Shown here in pieces: positions 36,981-49,900 of a DNA stretch of 64,000 nt (positions are counted from its first letter, which is position 1; each line of letters starts with the position of its first letter). A program made the translations under genes and the position numbers. The notes under the pieces are model-generated. The model was given only the letters and a program-made list of their open reading frames with translations. It did no database searches and was not told the origin of the DNA. Source of the DNA: Flavobacterium ginsengisoli (GTDB lineage: Bacteria > Bacteroidota > Bacteroidia > Flavobacteriales > Flavobacteriaceae); NCBI RefSeq assembly GCF_029625315.1, contig NZ_CP121110.1:3295001-3359000 (forward strand). Direction: 5' to 3'.

Positions 36981-39900
36981 ATGAAAAAAAAATCTAAGAA
37001 TAATGGGTTTCTATACTCATTGTTCCAAAATGACCTAAAATTGAAATTAACTACACTACTTATTTTGGTCGCCATGTTTAATATCAAAGCAAGTACTTAT
37101 GCCCAAAAAACAAAAGTTACTCTTGATTTGAACAATTCAACAATCGAAAAGGTTATTGAGACCATTGAACAAAAAACGGATTTCAGATTTATTTACAAAA
37201 TGAGTGATGTCGACTTAGATCGAACGGTTTCGATTTCTGTAAAAGAACAATCGATCTATACTGTTTTGGATAAAATTTTTAAAGGAACGTTTACTGAATT
37301 TAAAATTCGTGACACGCAAATTATCCTTAAAAAGCCAGAACTAAAATCACAAAATATTGAATATGAAAAAGAAACTATTTCTGGAATTATTACTGACGAA
37401 AATGGTGCTCCACTTCCTGGTGCATCTATTTTAGAAGAAGGCACAAAAAACAGCACTGTAACTGATTATGATGGTAAATTTAAATTTATTGTCGAAAGCA
37501 GTTCTTCTGTGATTGTAATAAGTTTTGTAGGATATAAAACAAAAAAAGTTGCCGCTGGTAATGGTACTTTAAATGTTCAACTGGAACCAGATGCAACAAA
37601 TTTACAAGAAGTTGTATTGGTAGGTTACGGTACCGCAGCTCGTAAAGATGTTACGGGAGCAGTATCTTCTATCAATTCAAAAGATATGAATCAAGGAGCA
37701 ATTGTAAATCCATTACAATTGATTTCGGGAAAAGCTGCGGGTGTAAATATCAATCAAATTGGTAGTGAGCCAGGAGGTGCTCCGAGTGTGCGTATTAGAG
37801 GTATTTCTTCTCTTATTGGGGGAAACGATCCTTTAGTTGTTGTAGATGGAATTCAGGGAAACTTAGACTTATTAAGTCAGATTCCACCAACTGAAATCGA
37901 AAATATCGATATCTTAAAAGATGCATCGGCAACAGCTATTTATGGTTCTAGAGGTGCTTCTGGTGTAATTATGGTTACTACTAAAAAAAATAAAGCAGGC
38001 AAAACTACTATAGAATACATCGGAAATACTTCTATTGATTTTATCCCAAAAAAATTGGATATGCTAGATGCAAATCAATGGTGGGAAGCTGCACAAAAAG
38101 TTGGTGTTCCTGCATCTGCAAATCATGGTTCTGACACAGATTGGTATGGTCTTTTGACTAAAACTGGAGTAACTCAAAACCATACTTTGTCTTTTGGCGG
38201 TGGTGCTGATAAATTTAGTTATAGAGCCTCAATTAGTGCAATTTTGCAAGATGGGGTTGTAATTAACTCAAACAATAAAAAATACATTGCCCGTGTTCAG
38301 GCATCACAAACTGCCTTAGACGGAAAATTAAAACTGACTTATAATTTAAACAACGGAACCGATTTTACAACATCTAGTATTCAATCTATCGGACGTGTAA
38401 ATTATGTTTCTAACTTAATTACAAATGCATATTTAATGCGCCCAACTGATCCTGTTTTTAATACTGACGGAACGTATTTTACAGATCCAAACGTTTTTCA
38501 ATACTTAAATCCATACGCTGCGCAACAGGAAATTATAAATGAGTCTGAGGCTGATAATTTATTTGGAAGTTTAAAAGCTGACTTAGATTTATTTGACGGA
38601 TTAACAGCTGGATGGTTTGGAAGCTGGAGAAAAACCAATAAAACTATAGGTTTTTATGATCCTGCAAAATCTACAGATTCGCACGCAATTGATCAAAAAG
38701 GCTTTGCTAATATCACAGATAGCAGACAAAATGAAAAATTGATGGATATTAGCCTGAATTACAAAAAGACTTTTGGTCTTCACAGCCTTAATGTTTTGGC
38801 TTTGTACGAATGGCAAAAACAATTATACCAAGATAATTATTCTCAAATAAGAGGTTTTATTAACGACATAACAACTTATAATAGTCTACAGCTTGGAGAT
38901 TTCTCTAAAGTTCTTCCTGGAGATATGAAATCGTCTAAGTCAGACAGAACTTTAGTTTCTTTCTTAAATCGTATTAACTACTCTTATGCCGATCGTTATT
39001 TATTTACGGCAAGTTTAAGAAAAGATGGTGCTTCTGTTTTTGGATCTAATCAAAAATGGGGATATTTCCCTTCTGCTTCTGTAGCTTGGCAAGTAACTAA
39101 GGAGTCATTCATGGCAAACCAAACACTATTTAATGAGCTTAAATTACGTGCAGGATATGGAGTTACAGGAAATCAGCAAAATTTATTGCCGCAAGGTTCA
39201 ATTGCATTAGTCGGACTTGGAGATCCTTCAACAATTTATTTTGGAGGTCAGCAAATCACAAACTTTTTTCCAAGTCAAAATGCAAATCCTGATTTGAAAT
39301 GGGAAACAAAAAAACAAACCAACATTGGTCTTGACTTTGCTTTGTTAGAAAGTAGACTACGAGGAACTATCGATGTTTATACTTCTACAACTGATAATTT
39401 ATTATTTGATTATACAGTACCTCAGCCTCCATATCCTTACAATAAAATTAAGGCAAACGTAGGAAGTATTTTGAATAAAGGTCTTGAGGTTTCTCTTGCT
39501 TATGATGTAATTAAAAATGAAAATACAACTCTTACACTTGCAGGAAACGTTTCGCTAATAAAAAACGAAGTGCTTAATTTAAGCGGAAGCATCAATGGAG
39601 TTCCTTTAAACACAGATTATGTTGCTTGGGGAGCAAATGGCGCTAACTCTTATTTAATAAAAGGACAGCCTGTTGGAACTTACAATATTTTACATCATAC
39701 GGGTGTAGATGCTGCAGGAATTGAAACTGTTGAAGATCGTGATGGAAATGGTATAATTGATCAAGGTGACAGAAGCCCAGATAGAGTTATTAGCGGATCT
39801 GCATTACCAAAATATACTTATGCATTTAATCCAACTTTTGTTCATAAAAATTTTGATGCTTCAATGTTGTGGAGAGGTTCGGGAGGAAATAAAATCTATA

Positions 39901-40268
39901 ACCAAGTACGTGCCAACATAAGCCGTCTTGAAAATATTGGTAAATCTAACATTTTAGCAAGTGCTGTAGACGAAGGTATTTATTCTTCTCCTTATGCCTC
40001 AGATATGTATTTAGAAGATGGTTCATTCTTACGTCTAGAAAATGTTACTGCTGGATATAATTTTCGTTTCACAGATGTTAAATACATCGAATCTGTTAGA
40101 ATCTCACTTACTGGAAACAATCTTTTACTTATTACCAACTATTCTGGTATAGACCCAGAGGTAACTTTGAGTGGAAGTGGAAAACCTGAGGACAACTTTG
40201 GTGCAGATAGAGGAATTTATCCTCGTACAAGAAGTATCGCTATAGGTTTAAATGTAAAATTTAAATAG
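36981..40268 (+). CDS. susC: SusC-like TonB-dependent outer-membrane transporter with STN domain
   Basis: A 1095-residue importer of large oligosaccharides. In order: an N-terminal signal region (to about 42), an STN signalling domain (about 45-115, 'VTLDLNNSTIEKVIETIEQK'), a carboxypeptidase-D-regulatory-like domain (about 133-205, 'ISGIITDENGAPLPGASILE'), a plug with 'EVVLVGYGTAARKDVTGAVS' and 'DASATAIYGSRGASGVIMVT', and a 22-strand barrel ending 'RTRSIAIGLNVKF'. The STN domain is the part that talks to FecR, which fits its place after the sigma/FecR genes. The amylase and GH97 genes downstream suggest starch or maltodextrin as substrate. Confidence 0.95.
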   Translation: MKKKSKNNGFLYSLFQNDLKLKLTTLLILVAMFNIKASTYAQKTKVTLDLNNSTIEKVIETIEQKTDFRFIYKMSDVDLDRTVSISVKEQSIYTVLDKIFKGTFTEFKIRDTQIILKKPELKSQNIEYEKETISGIITDENGAPLPGASILEEGTKNSTVTDYDGKFKFIVESSSSVIVISFVGYKTKKVAAGNGTLNVQLEPDATNLQEVVLVGYGTAARKDVTGAVSSINSKDMNQGAIVNPLQLISGKAAGVNINQIGSEPGGAPSVRIRGISSLIGGNDPLVVVDGIQGNLDLLSQIPPTEIENIDILKDASATAIYGSRGASGVIMVTTKKNKAGKTTIEYIGNTSIDFIPKKLDMLDANQWWEAAQKVGVPASANHGSDTDWYGLLTKTGVTQNHTLSFGGGADKFSYRASISAILQDGVVINSNNKKYIARVQASQTALDGKLKLTYNLNNGTDFTTSSIQSIGRVNYVSNLITNAYLMRPTDPVFNTDGTYFTDPNVFQYLNPYAAQQEIINESEADNLFGSLKADLDLFDGLTAGWFGSWRKTNKTIGFYDPAKSTDSHAIDQKGFANITDSRQNEKLMDISLNYKKTFGLHSLNVLALYEWQKQLYQDNYSQIRGFINDITTYNSLQLGDFSKVLPGDMKSSKSDRTLVSFLNRINYSYADRYLFTASLRKDGASVFGSNQKWGYFPSASVAWQVTKESFMANQTLFNELKLRAGYGVTGNQQNLLPQGSIALVGLGDPSTIYFGGQQITNFFPSQNANPDLKWETKKQTNIGLDFALLESRLRGTIDVYTSTTDNLLFDYTVPQPPYPYNKIKANVGSILNKGLEVSLAYDVIKNENTTLTLAGNVSLIKNEVLNLSGSINGVPLNTDYVAWGANGANSYLIKGQPVGTYNILHHTGVDAAGIETVEDRDGNGIIDQGDRSPDRVISGSALPKYTYAFNPTFVHKNFDASMLWRGSGGNKIYNQVRANISRLENIGKSNILASAVDEGIYSSPYASDMYLEDGSFLRLENVTAGYNFRFTDVKYIESVRISLTGNNLLLITNYSGIDPEVTLSGSGKPEDNFGADRGIYPRTRSIAIGLNVKFK

Positions 40269-40276
40269 TAAAAGAA

Positions 40277-41771
40277 ATGAAAATCAAAAATATATTAATA
40301 CTAGGGAGTTTAACTTTCCTGTCTCTTGTTGGTTGCACCAATATTGATGAAAATGTGTACGATAAATACCCTCAGAACGATTTTTATAATTCACCCGAAG
40401 GTGCTGATGTTGCCCTTGCCAGTGTTTATGGTCAAATTGGAGGAAATTGGGATGGAAAGGGTTATGCTGGAGCTGATAACGGCTGGTACGATTTAAACTG
40501 TATGTCGGCAGATGAACAAGTTATTCCGCATAGAAATACAGGCGATTGGCAGTTAGATTTTGCTCGTGTTTACATGCATCAATGGCTTCCAACAGATTTA
40601 ATGGTAAACAATACTTGGAATTGGCTTTACAAATCTATTTTCAGTCGCCAATTTAGCTGTTTCTCAACTGGAAACCGCCAAAGCAGATGCTTCAAAGATT
40701 GCAGAAGCTAAAGTATTGCGCGCTTTTTTCTATTATTTATTAATGGACGATTACGGAAACATTCCTTTCTACACAGACAATAACACAACCGTAGATAAAA
40801 TTCCGCAAGTGAGTCGTAAAGAAGTTTATGATTTCATAGTAAAAGAATTGACCGAAAACGTAGAATTGCTTTCTGGAACAAAAGGAGGAAATTATTACGG
40901 GCGTTTCAATAAATGGGCTGCTTATACCTTATTAGCAAAAGTATACTTAAATGCAGAAGTTTATACAGGACAAGCAAAATGGGCTGAGTGTTTAGTCGCT
41001 TGTCAAAAGGTTTCTGAAGGAAACTTTAATCTTCACCCTGCATCAAACAATGCCTCAAGTCCGCTTGGAAATACGTATTATGAATTGTTTGGCGATGTGC
41101 TACCAGATGACGAAACTATCCTTTCTATATACACTACTGTAGATGTTGTGTCTAGAAATATTTTTACTGTTAGAAGTTTATACGGTCCTCACTGCCAAGC
41201 TCTTTTTGGATACAGCGGATGGAATGGTACAATTGTTCCAAAAGATTTTTATCTAAAATATACTGACAATGATATTCGTAAAAAACAATTCTTAATAGGA
41301 GAACAACCAGGTGGAACAAACTATACTCTTGATATAAGTTCATTGGATAATCCTGGAGCTGGTGCGCAAGAAGGTGTTCGTAACGTTAAATTCTACCCAG
41401 CAACCCCAAGAAACGGCGGAGGAGCATCAAACGACTTCCCTATTTACAGATATGCAGATGTTCTTTTAATGATGGCAGAATGTAATGTTCGTTTAAATAA
41501 TCCTGCCGCTGCAAAACCATCTATCGATGCTGTTAGACAACGTGCTGGTTTAGGCGCTTTGGATAATGTGCCAACTCTAACTGATATTTATAACGAAAGA
41601 GGATTAGAATTGAACTGGGAAGGTCACAGAAGACAAGATATGATTCGTTTTGGTACCTTTTTATCTGCAAAACAATTCATGGAAAGTTCAGAAGAATATA
41701 GAAAAATATATCCTATTCCAACTTCGGCTTTAAATGCTAATCCAAGTCTTAAACAAAATCCAGGTTACTAA
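40277..41771 (+). CDS. susD: SusD-like starch-binding lipoprotein (frame broken by +1 insertion)
   Basis: A 497-residue surface lipoprotein (lipobox 'SLVGC') once one base is removed around 40640-40649. SusD landmarks are 'YPQNDFYNSPEGADVALASV', 'WNWLYKSI' just before the error, 'AEAKVLRAFFYYLLMDDYGN' just after it, 'PIYRYADVLLMMAECNVRLN' at about 390 and 'YNERGLELNWEGHRRQDMIR' at about 435. It acts as the lid of SusC and delivers oligosaccharides to it. Unlike the other insertions in the window, this site (AGTCGCC, after four T) does not give GCAGC or GCTGC when repaired. As written the frame ends at 40711. Confidence 0.92.
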
Positions 41772-41774
41772 TTA

Positions 41775-41849
41775 AAAGTACTTGATATGAAATTGCCGTT
41801 CCTCAAAAATAAATTCAATAAAAGAAGTTCGGCAGTCTCATGGTACTTT
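41775..41849 (+). promoter_or_regulatory. Composite hairpin between susD and susE
   Basis: The outer arms aaagtac (41775-41781) and gtacttt (41843-41849) enclose the inner pair ttgccg/cggca. It has no clear T tract. It could slow polymerase or protect the upstream susCD message. Confidence 0.45.
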
Positions 41850-41869
41850 AAAACAAATAATAACTACAT

Positions 41870-42952
41870 ATGAAAAAATATATAAATAGATTATTTGCAC
41901 TTACAGCCTTGCTTATTGTTGGAGCTGCTTGTGAAAATGATGCCGAATTGACCTATCTAAAAGATGTTCAGTTCCCATCTGAAATAAAAATTACACCAAG
42001 TACCACTTTTGTGCTTCTGGAAGACAATGCAGATACAGATGCAATTACCATTTCTTGGGATAAAGTTACTTTTCCTATTGAAGCGCCTGTAACATATGCA
42101 GTACAATTTGATGTTCCTTCAGATATAACAGGCTCAAATGCATGGCTAAACGCAACTCGTATTGAAGTAGGACAAGATGTTTTGACTAAGACTTTTTCAG
42201 TTAGAGATTTCAATAAAATTGCAACAGATTTAGGTTTGCCTGCAGATAAAGCCAACAAACTTATTGTGCGTGTTGAAGCTCAAATGGATAGAAAAGTTTT
42301 TTCAAAAAATGTTGAATTAACCATTACTCCTTACGAAAAAGCAATTGTTTTTGGCGAAATTTACATGCCAGGTTCTTACCAAGGCGAATGGAATGTTGAA
42401 ACTGCTTCTGTTTTAACTGCTATTGAAAAAGGCGTTTACCAAGGTTATGCATCAGTTCTTCCAGGTTATGGAACAGGATTTAAAGTAAATACTGCTAGAA
42501 ACTGGGAAGAATTTTATGGTTCTAGTGGTGGCGATAACATCCAGAAAATGAATACAACAGACTTACAAATGCCTGGCGAAGGTTCTTATCAAATTAAAGT
42601 AAATCTTAATACTTTAAAATGGTCAGCAACAGCTTATGCTTGGGGAATTGTTGGAACAGCTCAAACTGGTGGATGGGATAACAGCACACCGATGAGCTAT
42701 GACCATCAGACAAAAACATGGAAAGTAACAGCAGATTTGGTTCCTGGAGCATTAAAATTCAGATTGAACAACAAATGGGATGTTAATTACGGACCAAAAG
42801 ATGCTACAACAAATACAATTAATCGTGACGATCAAGGTTCTTATACCATTACCGAAGCGGGAACTTACGACGTTACATTCACGATTGATGAAACAGATCC
42901 AAACACAAATGGCTATCCTGCAACAGCAACTTGCACTATAGTTAAAAAATAA
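41870..42952 (+). CDS. SusE/SusF-like starch-binding outer-membrane lipoprotein
   Basis: A 360-residue lipoprotein (lipobox before Cys in 'LLIVGAACEND'). The N-terminal Ig-like SusE domain (about 25-140: 'LLEDNADTDAITISWDKVTF') is followed by two related beta-sandwich units: 'IYMPGSYQGEWNVETASVLT' and 'WGIVGTAQTGGWDNSTPMSY', the latter with the 'LKFRLNNKWDVNYG' block of DUF5116/SusF starch-binding domains. The Trp- and Asn-rich loops are likely alpha-glucan sites. It keeps starch at the surface for the amylase encoded next. Confidence 0.87.
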   Translation: MKKYINRLFALTALLIVGAACENDAELTYLKDVQFPSEIKITPSTTFVLLEDNADTDAITISWDKVTFPIEAPVTYAVQFDVPSDITGSNAWLNATRIEVGQDVLTKTFSVRDFNKIATDLGLPADKANKLIVRVEAQMDRKVFSKNVELTITPYEKAIVFGEIYMPGSYQGEWNVETASVLTAIEKGVYQGYASVLPGYGTGFKVNTARNWEEFYGSSGGDNIQKMNTTDLQMPGEGSYQIKVNLNTLKWSATAYAWGIVGTAQTGGWDNSTPMSYDHQTKTWKVTADLVPGALKFRLNNKWDVNYGPKDATTNTINRDDQGSYTITEAGTYDVTFTIDETDPNTNGYPATATCTIVKK

Positions 42953-42991
42953 TCTAACATATTCATACATGATAGATTAGTTTTGAGTGAT

Positions 42992-43018
42992 ACCTGCCTT
43001 TCTGAGCAAAAGGCAGGT
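42992..43018 (+). promoter_or_regulatory. Hairpin between susE and the amylase gene
   Basis: Perfect ten-base arms acctgccttt and aaaggcaggt with a seven-base loop, extended by weaker flanking pairing (ttagtttt and aaaactaa). No terminal T run, so a partial terminator or RNA-stabilising structure rather than a full stop. Confidence 0.55.
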
Positions 43019-43065
43019 TATCTAAAAACTAAAGCTCAAATTCTATCAAATTTAATTCTAAAATT

Positions 43066-44461
43066 ATGAAGTCTAACACCAACATTTTTCTTGCTTTACT
43101 GCTTTCTTTAGCTTTTATATCGTGCAGTTCTTCTGAAGAAAATCCGAAACCAGATCCAAACACGGGAACAGAAAACGAATATCAGCAATATGGATCCCCA
43201 TTTGATAAAGTTGCGACCAATGAAGATGCCGTAATTTATCAGGTAAACGTACGTTCTTTCAGTCCAGAAGGAAACTTAAAAGGTGTTCAGAAACGACTTG
43301 GAGACATTCAGAAATTAGGTGCAAACGTCATTTATCTAATGCCTATTTATCCTGTTGGAAAAATAAAAATGGCAGGAAAATTAGGTTCTCCTTATTCAAT
43401 TAAAGACTATAAAGCCGTTAATTCTGATTATGGAAACTTAGAAGACCTTCGCGCTCTAGTTACAGAAGCACACAGCAAAAATATGGCGGTAATTTTAGAC
43501 TGGGTTGCCAATCATACTTCTTGGGATAATCAATGGATTACAGCACATCCAGACTGGTACCAGAAAGATGCCAGCGGAAACATTACTATTCCGCCAGGAA
43601 CCAACTGGCAAGATGTTGCACAATTAAATTATACTAATGCAGAAATGAAAAAAGCCATGATCGATGCCATGTCTTATTGGGTTTATAATGCCAATATTGA
43701 TGGTTTCAGATGTGACGCTGCCGATTTTGTTCCTGTAACTTTCTGGTCAGAAGCAATAACTAAAATCCGTAAAATCAAAAACCAAAGAATGATTTTAATG
43801 GCCGAAGGTTCAAGAGCCAATCATTATGATGCTGGATTCGATTATACTTTTGGTTTTGCTTATTTCGGTGCTTTAGAAAAAGTATTCTCAGAAGCGCAGC
43901 CTGCAAGTTATCTTCAAACAGAAAGTTCTAAAGAATACGGACAACTAGATGCTTCAAAAAGAATTGTGCGTTACACCACAAATCACGACGTGAATCTTTC
44001 TGACGGAACTCCACTTGAGCTTTTTGGAGGCAAAAAAGGTTCTTTAGCGAGCATTTGTAATTGCATCAAGCATGAAATCTGTTCCTATGATTTACAATGG
44101 TCAAGAAATTGGCTATAACAAACGCATTGATTATTTTGACAATGTGCCAATAGATTGGTCTACTGCAGATAATGATATGCTTTTAGAATACCAAAAAATA
44201 ATTGCATTTAGAAATTCGAGTGAAGCACTTCGAAAAGGAAAACTAACGGGCTACAGCAGTAACGATGCAAGTGTTTTTACTATGGAAACTACAACTGATA
44301 AAGTCTTAATTGTGGCGAACATTAAAAACAAATCGGTTAAATATACCGCTCCAACAGCTTTGGCCAACACCAATTGGACAGATGCATTAACTGGCAATCC
44401 AATTTCTATTGCTTCAGAAATTAATTTAGAAGCTTATCAATACCTTATTCTTAAAAAATAA
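43066..44461 (+). CDS. SusG-like lipoprotein alpha-amylase, GH13 (frame broken by +1 insertion)
   Basis: A 464-residue surface lipoprotein (Cys in 'AFISCSSSEENP') once one base is removed at 44047-44052 (GCGAGC, expected GCAGC). All GH13 regions are intact: region I 'ILDWVANHTSWDN' (about 143-155), region II 'GFRCDAADF' with the nucleophile Asp near 216, region III 'LMAEGSRAN' with the acid/base Glu near 247, and region IV 'YTTNHDVNLS' with Asp near 308. After the error, 'SVPMIYNGQEIGY' and a short C-terminal beta domain follow. It cuts starch at the cell surface into oligosaccharides for SusCD. As written, the frame stops at 44118. Confidence 0.92.
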
Positions 44462-44490
44462 CAAAAGCTTCTTATAATCCTAAGATTTGA

Positions 44491-46686
<2,196 letters not shown>

Positions 46687-46954
46687 CTTAAGATTCTAAG
46701 GCTCTGAGCCACTAAGTTTCTAAGCTTTTTGCTACGACTCGAGCGATAGCGAACAGGCGAAGCAATTACACGAATTAATACTATTTAAAAAATTAGTGCA
46801 ATTCGTGGCAAAAAAAAACTATGCTCATTTTTGAGCAAAAAAACTTACTATTTTGAAAACTATTAACCACAAATGTTTGTCGAATTTAAATACAATGCGA
46901 GTGAGAATGAATTTTAGTTAAGAAATGCCGACAAGCATGCAAAAAACTACTATT
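46687..46954. other. Spacer with dispersed repeat between GH97 and GH13 genes
   Basis: About 270 bases without a gene. It holds the 23-base repeat at 46734-46756 and the element agtgcaattcgtggcaaaaa (about 46794-46813), whose 'aattcgtg' pairs with 'cacgaatt' at about 46771. The same motifs recur around 51606-51661 and 52313-52460. An alternative in-frame ATG for the next gene is at 46925. Confidence 0.6.
46734..46756. repeat. Dispersed 23-bp repeat, copy 1 (actcgagcgatagcgaacag)
   Basis: An exact 23-base match to 51617-51639, about 4.9 kb away. Both copies are intergenic, followed by a 'gaagcaa' stretch and by 'attcgtggcaaa'. Confidence 0.85.
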
Positions 46955-49900
46955 ATGAAAATCAAAATTACCCCAAGATTATTTCATATTACCAAAGCAT
47001 TAATTTGCTTTCTATTATTATTTGCAAGTTCAGTTTATGCGCAAGATCCTCCGCAATATGGAACACCTTTTGCCGGTGTGCCAGACACGAGAGATGTCAA
47101 TATGTATCAAGTGCATATACGCCCTTTTAGTGCCAACGGAGATTTAGCCGGAGTAACCGCTAGATTAGACAATATAAAAGCATTGGGCACCAATGTTATT
47201 TATCTAATGCCTATTTTCCCACATGGCACCGATTCCCGAAGTTCGGCTTCACCTTATTGTATCAAAGATTTTAAAGCCGTTGGATCAGAATATGGATCTT
47301 TAGCCGATTTAAGAACTTTGGTTGATGGCGCCCACAGCCGCGGAATGGCAGTAATTCTAGATATTGCCATCAACGGAACTTCTTGGGACAATGTTTGGGT
47401 AGCTTCACATCCTGAATATTACAAGAGAACTGGCACAACAATTCAGCAATTAGGAAACTTCTCTGATATTGTTGCGCTTGATCTTAATAGTTCTGCTACA
47501 AGAGCAGCCATAAAAGATGCCATGCGTTACTGGATTTTTGTCGCCAATATTGACGGTTACCGTTGCGATTATGCGAATAATCCTCCTTTAGATTTTTGGT
47601 CTGAAGTGAATTCAAATCTTCGAAGCATAACTTCTCATAACTTATTGATGTTAGCTGAAGGAGATAGACAAGAAAACTTTCAGGTTGGTTTCGACATGAA
47701 TTATGGAGACAGATGGTTTCATAGCGGTTTATATGATATTGCTAATGGAGGTCCTGTTTCTCAAAGAATCCAAGATCAGACAACTTATGAATATGCTAAA
47801 GCTACTGGAAATCAGCAAATCGTTAGATATACAGGTAATCATGATACCTACACCAATGATGATGGTGTGAGAAGACCATTTGTTGTATTTAAAAATCACA
47901 ACGGAATTGTTGCCAATTTCTTGGTTTCAGCTTATATGAGAGGAGTTCCTTTTTTAATGAGCGGACAAGAAATAGATTACGAACCAAAAACCGACTGGCC
48001 TTGGACAAACTTCAAATTCAACTGGTCACAAAACCCGACTGCTGCAGCCGATTTTGCTAAAATTTTAAACTTTAGAACAACAAGTGCCGCAATCAGACGT
48101 GGTGATTTAACAACTTATGCAAATGACGATATTAGTATTTTCACTAAAACATTAGGTTCAGAAAAAGTAATCGTAATGTCGAATTTGAGAAATGCGGCTA
48201 AATCATATGTTATTCCAGCAGCTTTGGCAGGAACTTATGTTAATCCTTATAACAATAATGCTTCTGTGACTTTAACTGCAGGTGCTACACGTAATTTTGT
48301 TGCTTACGAATATTTAGTTTTAACCAATACAAATGCACCTGTTGTTGCGGTAACAGGAGTTTCTGTTAGTCCAACTACGGTAACTGTTGGTTTAGGATCA
48401 ACACAGCAATTAAATGCGACAATTGCTCCAGCAAATGCAACCAATCAAAATGTAACTTGGACATCGAGCAATACAGCTGTTGCAACTGTAAATGCTTCTG
48501 GTTTAGTTACGGCTGTTGCTGAAGGAACCACAACAATTACGGTTAAAACAGTTGACGGAAATAAAACAGCAACTTCGACTATCGCTGTTGCTGCAATTCC
48601 TGTTTCTTCTGTAGCAGTATCTCCTACCTCAGCAAGTTTGTATGCAGGAAATACGCAACAGCTTACAGCGACAATCTCGCCTGCAAATGCAACAAACAAA
48701 AATGTAACTTGGAGTTCAAGCAATACTGCAATTGCAACGGTAAATACAAGCGGACTTGTAACAGCAGTTGCTGCAGGAACTGCAACGATTACAGCAACAA
48801 CACAAGACGGAAACAAAACAGCTTCGGCTACAATTACGGTGAATCCGAATACCAATTTTACGGTTTATTTCTACAAACCATCAAATTGGGGAACTGGAAT
48901 TAAAATCTACTATTGGAATACTTTACCAACAGGAGTTTTAGCAACCGTAAACTGGCCTGGAGTAAATATGACTGACGCTGGAAACGGCTGGTACAGCTAT
49001 ACTTTTACCAATGTAACTTCGACCAATTTAATTTTCAATGACGGAACAAATCAAACAGCCGATTTAAGCAGAGATAAAAACGGATGGTACATGAACAGCG
49101 CTTGGTACGATTCTAATCCAGGAACTGGCGTTGCGGTTACAAGTGTTAGTTTAAGTCCAACGACAGCTTCATTAAATGTTGGCGGAACACAGCAATTAAC
49201 CCCAACAATTCTTCCTGCAAATGCAACTAATAAATCGGTAACCTATAGTTCAAACAATACAGCTGTCGCAACTGTAAATGCTTCTGGTTTAATTACCGCT
49301 GTAGCGAATGGAACAGCAACAATTACCGTTACAACTGTTGACGGAAACAAAACCAGCACTTGTTTGGTATCGGTTACAACAGCTTCAGGAGGAGGAAATT
49401 ACTACACGATCAAAAACAGATGGACAGGCGCTTATTTATCTGACGCAGGAACAAATACAGGTTACGGAACATCTGTTTCTGGCAACAATTACAAATGGCA
49501 AAAAATCGCAATTGATGCCACTTATTTTGTTCTTAAAAACGTAGCAACAGGAGAATTAATGAATATTGAGGGCCAGACAGGAAATGTACAATGTAACATA
49601 ACCGATACTACTTTCTGGAGCGCGCAATGGTCTAGCGATTACATTGACGGAACTTGGGTTCGTTTAAGAAACAGATGGCAAACCGGAAATATTATTCATA
49701 TCGAAAACCAAACTGGTGCTGCGCAATACGGAAATTCGCAAGACGGCTGGTACAGCGCTCAATGGCAATTGGAACCAACAACTGTAGGCACATCAAGAAT
49801 GATTTCAAACGCAGAAGAAGTTTCTGCAACAGAACCAGTAATCGGTATTTACCCAAATCCAGCTACAAACAATGTATTTAATATTTTAATGCCAGAATTA

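Noticed and set aside
48445..48855. Antisense 136-codon open frame within the GH13 gene
   Set aside because: It mirrors the Big2 repeats (Thr/Ala-rich) and has Val/Ala low-complexity sequence; the plus-strand gene explains the region.
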